Made by a program: the position numbers and the translations under genes | Source: Geobacter sp. UBA4074 | Lineage (GTDB): Bacteria; Desulfobacterota; Desulfuromonadia; Geobacterales; Pseudopelobacteraceae | Length of the DNA stretch: 6,412 bases | Assembly (NCBI GenBank): GCA_002383415.1 | Contig: DFYU01000119.1 | Span: 1-6,412, forward strand | Direction: 5' to 3' | The notes under the pieces: generated by a model | The model's database searches: none | Seen by the model: the letters and a program-made list of their open reading frames with translations, nothing else | What the model was told of the DNA's origin: nothing | In this document: positions 1 to 5,142 of the stretch, piece by piece | Layout of the letters: each line of letters begins with the position of its first letter | How positions within the stretch are numbered: position 1 is the stretch's first letter

Positions 1-137
1 TCTGGGGTTACAACTATGTGGGCGACACCCGTACCGTGGACACCCACGTCACCCGGCTGCGGGGCAAACTTGGCCCGGCCGGCGACATGATCAAGACCGT
101 GCGCGGCTTCGGCTACAAACTGGAGATGACGCCATGA
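1..137 (+). CDS. phoB: PhoB-like response regulator, C-terminal end only (partial)
   Basis: The reading frame is open from the window edge (first full codon at position 3) and gives 44 residues before the TGA at 135-137. The residues match the end of an OmpR/PhoB-type winged-helix DNA-binding domain: the recognition-helix segment VDTHVTRLRGKLG followed by the wing signature IKTVRGFGYKLE. The receiver domain and the rest of the winged helix lie outside the window. The stop overlaps the start of the downstream sensor kinase in an ATGA arrangement, typical of a translationally coupled response regulator/kinase pair. The domain class is clear. The PhoB name rests on the kinase partner having PhoR architecture and on the phosphate genes downstream; another OmpR-family regulator cannot be excluded from 44 residues alone. 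Confidence 0.88.
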   Translation, partial: WGYNYVGDTRTVDTHVTRLRGKLGPAGDMIKTVRGFGYKLEMTP

Positions 138-1873
138 CCTTTCGCTGGAAGCTGTTTCTTTCCTATGCCCTGCTGTCGCTTATGATGGCCGGCGCCCTCT
201 ACTTCCAGACCAACCGACTACTGGAAGGGCGGCTGGTGGATGAAAGCCGCAACCACCTGCTGAACGAGGCCCGGTTGGCCCGCATGACCTACCAGCACCT
301 GCACACTGGCCAGCACCCCCAACGGATAGCCGAGCAGCTGGGCAGCGCCACCCGCTCGCGGGTAACCCTGATCGCCGCCGACGGACGGGTGCTGGGCGAC
401 TCTGACGTGCGTGACGACCAGGTGGCCAGTCTGGAGAACCACCGCAGCCGACCCGAGGTGCAGGAGGCGCTGGCCAGCGGCAGCGGCAGCACGCTGCGCT
501 ATTCCGAGACGCTGCGGGCAACCATGCTCTACGTGGCGGTGGCCAGCAGCGCTGCTGACGGCGTGGTGCTGCGGCTGGCCCTGCCGCTGGAATACCTGGA
601 CAGCGCCAAACGCTCACTCAACACCCTGCTGGGAGGCGCTGGCGCTGCTTTGCTGGTGCTGGCCCTGATCTTCTCGGCAGCATTATCCAACCTGACCGCA
701 CGTCCGCTGCGGGCCATAGCCGAGGCAGCGGCGCGTTTCGGAGCCGGCGAGCGCGGCGTGCGCATGCCAGCACAGGGCAGCGACGAGATCGGCTACTTGG
801 GCAAGGTGCTCAACGAGATGGCCGAACGGATCGAGGGCCAGGTACAGACCCTGGCCGGCGAGCAGCGCCGGCTGGATACCATCCTGCGCGGCATGGGTGA
901 GGGGGTGATGGTGCTTGATTCCCAGGGGGTGATCACCCTGGTCAACCCCGCTTTCCGCCGTCAATTTGGGCTGAGCGGCCAGGTGGAGGGACGCCCCCTG
1001 GCCGAGGTTTGCCGCCATCCCGACCTGCTGGAGGCACTCGAAGAACATCAACAGAGCGGCGCCGAGGTGGTGCGCGAGGTGCACCTGCAGCTGCCTGAGC
1101 TGGTTCTGTCCACCCATTGGGTGCCGCTGGGTGACCAGCAGGGATCGGTGGCGGTCTTTCACGACATCAGCGACCTGAAGCGGATCGAGGCAGTGCGGCG
1201 CGACTTTGTGGCCAACGCCTCCCATGAGTTGCGCACACCGGTGGCGGTGATCAAGGGCTACGCCGAGACCCTGCTGGACGGTGGTCTGCAGGACGCCGGG
1301 CGCAGCCACCAGTTTGTGCAGATCATCGCCAGCCACGCCGAACGGCTGACCAACCTGATCAACGACATCCTGACCCTCTCCAAGCTGGAATCCAAAGAAA
1401 CGGCGCTGGAACGCCACCCGTTTGACGTCTGCGGCCTGATCCGCAAGGCGGGCCTGTTGATGGGAGAGCACGCGCGGCAGCAGGGCATCAACCTGGTTAT
1501 TGACTGCCCTGAACAGGGGTTACCCAAGGTGCCGGCTGATCACGGCCGCCTGGAGCAGGTGCTGCTCAACCTGCTGGATAACGCCATTAAATACACCCCC
1601 TCCGGCGGCACGGTGACCATCGCGGCCGAGCAACGTGGTCAGCAAGTGGCGCTGGTGGTCAGCGACACCGGTGTCGGCATCCCGGCCAAGGACCTGCCAC
1701 GGATCTTCGAGCGCTTCTACCGGGTGGACGAGGCTCGCAGCAGGGAACAGGGCGGCACCGGCCTGGGACTGGCCATCGTCAAGCATATCGTGCAACTGCA
1801 CGGCGGCGAGGTGCAGGTCAGCAGCGAACCGGGCCGCGGCAGCCGCTTTACGGTCCTGTTACAGCAGGTCTGA
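134..1873 (+). CDS. phoR: PhoR-like phosphate-sensing histidine kinase (HAMP-PAS-HisKA-HATPase)
   Basis: A complete 579-residue membrane sensor kinase that should phosphorylate the PhoB-like regulator encoded just upstream. Order: TM1 about residues 7-24; extracytoplasmic domain about 25-160; TM2 about 165-184; HAMP about 188-238 with its conserved Pro191; PAS about 247-345; HisKA with the H box ASHELRTP and phospho-acceptor His364; HATPase_c with N box NLLDNAIKYT (Asn479, Asn483), G1 box DTGVGIP (Asp511), F box RIFERFYRVD and G2 box GTGLGLAI. All catalytic motifs look intact. The start at 134 overlaps the phoB stop and has GGAG at 122-125, 8 nt upstream. The roughly 130-residue extracytoplasmic domain and the HAMP-PAS order resemble Bacillus-type PhoR more than the short E. 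coli PhoR, which lacks a large periplasmic domain. A two-component kinase is certain. The phosphate role is inferred from architecture and neighbours, and its usual partner phoU is not in the window. Confidence 0.9.
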   Translation: MTFRWKLFLSYALLSLMMAGALYFQTNRLLEGRLVDESRNHLLNEARLARMTYQHLHTGQHPQRIAEQLGSATRSRVTLIAADGRVLGDSDVRDDQVASLENHRSRPEVQEALASGSGSTLRYSETLRATMLYVAVASSAADGVVLRLALPLEYLDSAKRSLNTLLGGAGAALLVLALIFSAALSNLTARPLRAIAEAAARFGAGERGVRMPAQGSDEIGYLGKVLNEMAERIEGQVQTLAGEQRRLDTILRGMGEGVMVLDSQGVITLVNPAFRRQFGLSGQVEGRPLAEVCRHPDLLEALEEHQQSGAEVVREVHLQLPELVLSTHWVPLGDQQGSVAVFHDISDLKRIEAVRRDFVANASHELRTPVAVIKGYAETLLDGGLQDAGRSHQFVQIIASHAERLTNLINDILTLSKLESKETALERHPFDVCGLIRKAGLLMGEHARQQGINLVIDCPEQGLPKVPADHGRLEQVLLNLLDNAIKYTPSGGTVTIAAEQRGQQVALVVSDTGVGIPAKDLPRIFERFYRVDEARSREQGGTGLGLAIVKHIVQLHGGEVQVSSEPGRGSRFTVLLQQV

Positions 1874-1887
1874 CCACAAAACTGTTG

Positions 1888-1949
1888 CAGTAAACCGTCT
1901 GTCTCAGTAAGGTAGCCCGGTTGTAACATGAGCGTTACAACCGGGTTAT
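1888..1949 (+). promoter_or_regulatory. Candidate array of Pho-box-like heptamers with 11-bp spacing, upstream of DUF47-pit
   Basis: Six heptamers start exactly 11 bp apart: CAGTAAA (1888), CTGTCTC (1899), AGGTAGC (1910), TTGTAAC (1921), GCGTTAC (1932) and GGGTTAT (1943). All carry GT at positions 3-4, most have A at position 6, and four of six end in C. PhoB sites in enterobacteria are direct heptamer repeats (CTGTCAT type) separated by 4 bp, giving the same 11-bp period. The location, after phoBR and before a phosphate transporter operon, fits PhoB control. The individual units are degenerate, the register was picked by eye, and the 3' part overlaps a terminator-like hairpin that creates some of the similarity, so this is a hypothesis. 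Confidence 0.35.
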
Positions 1950-1954
1950 TTTGT
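1912..1954 (+). terminator. Likely rho-independent terminator after phoR
   Basis: CCCGGTTGTAAC (1916-1927) pairs perfectly with GTTACAACCGGG (1934-1945) around the 6-nt loop ATGAGC. G-T and A-T pairs can lengthen the stem outward. The stem is followed by TTATTTTGT, a short T-rich run. It begins 42 nt after the phoR stop and ends before the AGGAG (1960-1964) of the next gene, so it should separate the phoBR transcript from DUF47-pit or reduce read-through. The stem base is only moderately GC-rich and the T run is interrupted, so termination may be partial. The near-palindrome could also be a protein-binding site. Confidence 0.7.
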
Positions 1955-1970
1955 AGATTAGGAGACAGAC

Positions 1971-2588
1971 ATGTTCGGATTGATTCCCAAGGATGAAAAG
2001 TTTTTCGAGATGTTCCGCGAGATGGGCACCATCATCACCGAAGGTGCCGAAGCCCTCTGCGAAATGATGAACGACTTCAGCGACCCGGTGGCCAGCCAGC
2101 GCAAAATCAAGGATATCGAACACAAGGGCGATCACCAGACCCACGCCATTATCAACAAACTCAACAAGACCTTTGTCACCCCCTTCGACCGTGAAGACAT
2201 CTACGCCCTGGCCTCCGGCCTGGACGATATCCTGGACCTGATCGATGCCTCGGCCCAACGGTTCGTGATGTACCGGGTCGACGCCCCCACCCCGGCCGCC
2301 AAGGAACTGGCCGACATCATCCTGCGTTCCTGTCAGGCCGTGGAATGCTCGCTCAAGCACCTGGGCGGCAAAAACGAGGATATCTGTTCCTGCTGCGTCG
2401 ATATCAACGCCCTTGAGAACGAGGCTGACCGGGCCTGCCGCGAGGCGATCAGCAAGCTGTTTGATGAGGAGCAGGACCCGATCCAGCTGATCAAGTGGAA
2501 AGAGATCTACGAGACCCTGGAAAAGGCCACCGACAAGTGTGAAGACGCAGCCAACGTCCTGGAAAGCGTGGTCATGAAAAATGCTTGA
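1971..2588 (+). CDS. DUF47 / PhoU-like Pit accessory protein
   Basis: A complete 205-residue, soluble, mostly alpha-helical protein with no signal peptide or membrane segment. The N-terminus (FGLIPKDEKFFEMFREM) and the length match the DUF47 family, distant PhoU relatives usually encoded next to PiT transporters. Acidic clusters resembling PhoU metal-binding helices are visible: DREDIYALASGLDDILDLID (about residues 73-92) and ENEADRACREAI in the second half. Family knowledge suggests it regulates or assists the adjacent transporter rather than moving phosphate itself; the biochemistry is not well fixed. The ATG at 1971 has AGGAG at 1960-1964, 6 nt upstream. Its 3' end overlaps pit by 8 nt, indicating a two-gene operon with translational coupling. 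Several cysteines occur (CSCC near residue 140), which is mildly unusual. Confidence 0.92.
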   Translation: MFGLIPKDEKFFEMFREMGTIITEGAEALCEMMNDFSDPVASQRKIKDIEHKGDHQTHAIINKLNKTFVTPFDREDIYALASGLDDILDLIDASAQRFVMYRVDAPTPAAKELADIILRSCQAVECSLKHLGGKNEDICSCCVDINALENEADRACREAISKLFDEEQDPIQLIKWKEIYETLEKATDKCEDAANVLESVVMKNA

Positions 2589-3582
2589 TCTGTCGCTTGT
2601 GTTGCTGATCCTGGTGATTGTTGCGGCCCTGGCCTTCGACTACATCAACGGCTTCCACGATACCGCCAACGCCATTGCCACCTGTGTCTCCACCCGGGCC
2701 CTGTCGGTCAAGGCTGCCATCCTGATGGCCGCTTTCTTAAACTTCGCTGGCGCCATGGTCTCCACCAAGGTGGCCACCACCATCGGCAAGGGGATCGTGG
2801 ATGCCAGCAGCATCACCCAGATGGTGGTGCTGGCCGGCGTGATGGGGGCCATCATCTGGAACCTGATCACCTGGTACTACGGCATGCCCTCCTCATCCTC
2901 CCACGCCATCATCGGCGGCATCATGGGGGCCGTCATCGCCCATTCCGGCCCGGCCTTGCTGCATTGGCAAGGTCTCAAAAAGATCGTGCTGGCGCTGGTG
3001 CTTTCGCCGATCGTGGGTACTATCATCGGCTTCATCTTCATGGTGATCGTGCTCTGGATCTTCCGCAACCACAGCCCAGGGCCCCTCAACAAGGGTTTTC
3101 GCAAACTACAGGTGGCATCGGCCGCCTTTATGGCCTTCTCCCACGGTTCGGCCGATGCCCAGAAATCGATGGGCGTCATCACCATGGCCCTCTTGTCCTA
3201 CGGCCTGATCCCCAGCTTTGAGGTGCCGACCTGGGTCAAGATCGCCTGCGCCGTGGCCATGGCCTTAGGGACCGCCGCCGGCGGCTGGCGAATTATCAAG
3301 ACCCTGGGCCGCGACTTCGTCAAGCTGCAGCCGGTGCACGGTTTCTGCGTCGAGACCGCCGCCGCCAGCGTTATCATGGGCGCCGCCACCATCGGTATGC
3401 CGGTCAGCACCACCCACGTCATCACCTCCTCCATCCTGGGGGTCGGTATCTCCAAACGGCTGACCGCCGTCAACTGGGGCGTGGCCTACCGTATCCTCTG
3501 GGCCTGGGTGCTGACCATTCCCGCCTCGGCCCTGATGGCCTTTATCACCTATCAGGGCCTGACCCCCCTGTTCGGTAAATAG
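2581..3582 (+). CDS. pit: PiT-family inorganic phosphate transporter
   Basis: A complete 333-residue inner-membrane phosphate permease of the PHO4/PiT family, which imports phosphate (often as a metal-phosphate complex) driven by an ion gradient. The inverted-repeat family signatures are present: GFHDTANAIA at residues 24-33 with PSSSSHAIIGG at 103-113 in the first half; FSHGSADAQKSMG at about 186-198, VHGFCVETAAA from 252 and PVSTTH at 274-279 in the second half. Many hydrophobic stretches alternate with these motifs. It is shorter than E. coli PitA (about 500 residues), consistent with the compact form that lacks a long central loop and is paired with DUF47 proteins. There is no good Shine-Dalgarno next to the ATG; the start lies 8 nt inside the DUF47 gene, so coupled translation is likely. 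The first residues lead straight into TM1, supporting this start. Substrates other than phosphate (sulfate permeases of the same fold) are less likely given the neighbours. Confidence 0.94.
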   Translation: MLDLSLVLLILVIVAALAFDYINGFHDTANAIATCVSTRALSVKAAILMAAFLNFAGAMVSTKVATTIGKGIVDASSITQMVVLAGVMGAIIWNLITWYYGMPSSSSHAIIGGIMGAVIAHSGPALLHWQGLKKIVLALVLSPIVGTIIGFIFMVIVLWIFRNHSPGPLNKGFRKLQVASAAFMAFSHGSADAQKSMGVITMALLSYGLIPSFEVPTWVKIACAVAMALGTAAGGWRIIKTLGRDFVKLQPVHGFCVETAAASVIMGAATIGMPVSTTHVITSSILGVGISKRLTAVNWGVAYRILWAWVLTIPASALMAFITYQGLTPLFGK

Positions 3583-3592
3583 CCGCAGTAAT

Positions 3593-3625
3593 CGGACGGC
3601 AACCCCGTGTTGCCGTCCGTTCGTT
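3593..3625 (+). terminator. Likely terminator hairpin after pit
   Basis: CGGACGGCAAC (3593-3603) pairs perfectly with GTTGCCGTCCG (3609-3619), an 11-bp GC-rich stem around the 5-nt loop CCCGT, starting 11 nt after the pit stop codon. The tail TTCGTT is only weakly T-rich, so intrinsic termination may be incomplete, but position and stability fit the end of the DUF47-pit operon. Confidence 0.72.
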
Positions 3626-3663
3626 CCCTGCCACTTCCCACCCGTTTTTGTCCCTCAAGGTTT

Positions 3664-3692
3664 GCTACAATTCCGTTACAATGCCATCACAC
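3664..3692 (-). promoter_or_regulatory. Second 11-bp-spaced heptamer cluster, upstream of sixA
   Basis: On the + strand GCTACAA (3664-3670), GTTACAA (3675-3681) and ATCACAC (3686-3692) lie exactly 11 bp apart. Read on the - strand these are GTGTGAT, TTGTAAC and TTGTAGC, the same style of heptamer found upstream of DUF47-pit; the 8-mer CGTTACAA occurs in both spacers (1933-1940 and 3674-3681). This may be a PhoB-type operator for the sixA operon in reverse orientation. The repeat also creates two TACAAT hexamers (3666-3671 and 3677-3682) that could serve as -10 elements; no convincing -35 was found at 17 bp from either, as would be expected for an activator-dependent promoter. Tentative. Confidence 0.33.
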
Positions 3693-3706
3693 ACTTGATT
3701 CTGCCC

Positions 3707-3740
3707 GACTCTGCCGTACACTTACGGGAGGTGTAGAGTC
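3707..3740 (+). other. Imperfect hairpin in the putative sixA leader
   Basis: GACTC (3707-3711) can pair with GAGTC (3736-3740), and TACAC (3717-3721) with GTGTA (3731-3735), giving a bulged stem with a 9-nt loop. A competing smaller hairpin, CCGTA (3714-3718) with TACGG (3723-3727), uses some of the same bases, so the two are mutually exclusive. The structure ends 6 nt before the AGGAGG of sixA. No U run follows, so it is not a standard terminator. It matches no riboswitch or leader class that I recognise. Confidence 0.3.
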
Positions 3741-3746
3741 TGGCCG

Positions 3747-3752
3747 AGGAGG
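3747..3752 (+). promoter_or_regulatory. Strong Shine-Dalgarno that fixes the sixA start
   Basis: AGGAGG lies 5 nt before the ATG at 3758. A GTG at 3752-3754 is in the same frame but overlaps this site and would add only two residues ahead of the MQLYLVRHAEA family start, so the ATG at 3758 is preferred. Confidence 0.8.
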
Positions 3753-3757
3753 TGTTC

Positions 3758-4273
3758 ATGCAACTTTATCTGGTACGACATGCAGAGGCAATCGAACGCA
3801 GCGAAGGGCTGGCCGAGGAGCTGCGTCACCTGACCCGACGCGGACGCAAGCAGGCCGCCAAACAGGCCAAACGGCTCAAAAAGAACAGGCTGCGCCCCGG
3901 CCTGATCATTACCAGTCCGCTGATACGGGCGGTGCAGACCGCCGAGTTGCTGGCCGTTGACATCGGCAAGGAGACCGTTGTGGCAGCAGATGCCTGCCTG
4001 GCCGCCGGAGCCGATACGGATGCGGTGATGACCCTGCTGCGTGGAGCCGCCAACAAGATGTCGATCATGCTGGTGGGGCACGAGCCGCAGCTTTCCGCGC
4101 TTGCGGCACAGCTGCTGGGGTATGAACATGTCGCCCCGCTGGCAAAGGGTAGTTGCCTGGCACTTTCCTGGCGCCCCGACAAACCGGAACGCCCGGCAGC
4201 TTTTGACTGGTACATCGAGCCCGGCAAAAAGCTGGTCACCTCGGCCCGCAAGGCGCTGCTCAGGCCAGCCTGA
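3758..4273 (+). CDS. sixA: SixA-like phosphohistidine phosphatase (histidine phosphatase superfamily)
   Basis: A complete 171-residue cytoplasmic protein of the histidine phosphatase superfamily, close to SixA in length (about 160). The RHG-type motif begins at the N-terminus: LVRHAEA with Arg7 and the nucleophile His8. SPLIRAVQTAEL supplies the conserved Arg57, and VGHEPQLS supplies the second catalytic His108. Arg7, His8 and His108 fall at the same numbers as in E. coli SixA, supporting orthology. E. coli SixA removes phosphate from phosphohistidine, acting on ArcB in early work and on the nitrogen-PTS protein NPr in later work; the target here is unknown. It is the first gene of a compact operon with a CHAD protein (4-nt gap) and Ppx/GppA, so a substrate tied to phosphate or polyphosphate control is possible, but that is inference. 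Confidence 0.92.
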   Translation: MQLYLVRHAEAIERSEGLAEELRHLTRRGRKQAAKQAKRLKKNRLRPGLIITSPLIRAVQTAELLAVDIGKETVVAADACLAAGADTDAVMTLLRGAANKMSIMLVGHEPQLSALAAQLLGYEHVAPLAKGSCLALSWRPDKPERPAAFDWYIEPGKKLVTSARKALLRPA

Positions 4274-4277
4274 TACC

Positions 4278-5129
4278 ATGGGCACCATCGCCCTGCCTGC
4301 AGCCCGACTGCTGCTGGAGCGCCTGGAACAGGCACTGCATGACCAGTGGCGCGAACTGCTGCAACAGCGGCAGCTGGTGCTTGACCAGTTCGAGGCTGAG
4401 GCGATTCACGACCTGCGGGTTACCAGCCGCCGCTTGCGCACCATGATCGAGCTGCTGGCCCCCCGGATCGGCCAGCACCAGCTGCGGCGTCTGCGGCGTC
4501 CGGTCCGACGGCTGACCCGTGAGCTGGGCCAGCTACGCAACCTTGACGAGGCACACCACTACCTGAGCGGGCTTGAGGATGATGGCCTGACGCCACTGCT
4601 GACGCAGCTGGAGCGGCAACGCCGGCAGGAACACAGACGGATCAGGCGTCTGCTAGCGGAGCTGCCGCACAAACGCCTGCACAAGCTGCTTGAGCTGGCT
4701 GGCCAGCAGCTGCACACCCCGGAAACAGCTGCGCCGCTTGAGGTGGTCAGCTGGCTCGCGGATCGCAATCTGACGCTGTACCGTCCCATCCACCAGTTGC
4801 TGCAGTTGCCGGAACTTGCCGAACGGGCAGAAGAGCGGCATACTCTCCGTATCGCCATCAAGAAATGGCGCTATTTCAACGAACTGCTGGCGCAGTTGTG
4901 GCTACGGCGGCACGACCGGCAGGTGGCCCTGCTCAAGCGCTATCAGGGGCTGCTGGGAGAGCTGAACGACCGTGAGGTTTTTCTGGCCATGGTCAAGGGA
5001 GCATCCGGGCTTGAACCGCAGGTGCGTAAACGGATTTCGCTGGTGATCGCTGCCCAGCACCGGCAGCTGATCAACGATTTCAAACAGCTGCTGAGCCAGC
5101 AGCCACTAAGGTACCAGCTGCACATCTGA
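4278..5129 (+). CDS. CHAD-domain protein, likely polyphosphate-binding
   Basis: A complete 283-residue helical, strongly basic protein made almost entirely of one CHAD domain (conserved histidine alpha-helical domain). Signatures: IHDLRVTSRRLRTMIELL from residue 43 (His44, Arg47, Arg51, Arg52), RQLRNLDEAHHYL-type segment near residue 90 (here GQLRNLDEA), IKKWRYF at 194-200 and LKRYQGLLGELNDREVF from residue 219. CHAD domains bind inorganic polyphosphate through a basic surface and are often found on granules or fused or adjacent to CYTH or polyphosphate enzymes. No CYTH domain, signal peptide or membrane segment is present. The ATG at 4278 follows the sixA stop by 4 nt and lacks a clear Shine-Dalgarno, so reinitiation after sixA is likely. 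The open frame extends upstream inside sixA, but those residues are not CHAD-like and are excluded. Arg, His, Gln and Leu enrichment distinguishes it from its neighbours. Confidence 0.9.
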   Translation: MGTIALPAARLLLERLEQALHDQWRELLQQRQLVLDQFEAEAIHDLRVTSRRLRTMIELLAPRIGQHQLRRLRRPVRRLTRELGQLRNLDEAHHYLSGLEDDGLTPLLTQLERQRRQEHRRIRRLLAELPHKRLHKLLELAGQQLHTPETAAPLEVVSWLADRNLTLYRPIHQLLQLPELAERAEERHTLRIAIKKWRYFNELLAQLWLRRHDRQVALLKRYQGLLGELNDREVFLAMVKGASGLEPQVRKRISLVIAAQHRQLINDFKQLLSQQPLRYQLHI

Positions 5130-5142
5130 GAGAGGGAACGTA

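Noticed and set aside
683..1471. A 262-codon open frame on the - strand inside phoR
   Set aside because: It lies fully antisense to conserved kinase domains; its protein is His/Gln/Leu-rich with no recognisable domain. Long antisense frames are expected in GC-rich genes.
1951..1970. TAGATT (1954-1959) as a -10 promoter element for DUF47
   Set aside because: It is only 11 nt from the ATG and would leave no room for the AGGAG site in the transcript leader; no -35 partner was found.
3583..3757. Possible small RNA, tRNA, attachment site or mobile-element scar in the pit-sixA spacer
   Set aside because: No cloverleaf, CCA end, terminal inverted repeats, target duplication or integrase remnant; the content is explained by a terminator, repeats and a leader.
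3607..3960. A 117-codon + strand frame spanning the pit-sixA spacer
   Set aside because: It crosses the terminator hairpin and the sixA start in another frame, has low-complexity composition and no ribosome site at its start.
4041..4277. Upstream extension of the CHAD frame into sixA (frame open from 4041)
   Set aside because: The added residues are an out-of-frame reading of sixA, including its catalytic His108 region, and have no CHAD similarity. The ATG at 4278 gives a normal CHAD protein.
3722..4335. - strand frames of 188 and 169 codons opposite sixA
   Set aside because: Antisense shadows of a gene whose catalytic residues are clearly conserved on the + strand; no domain recognised.
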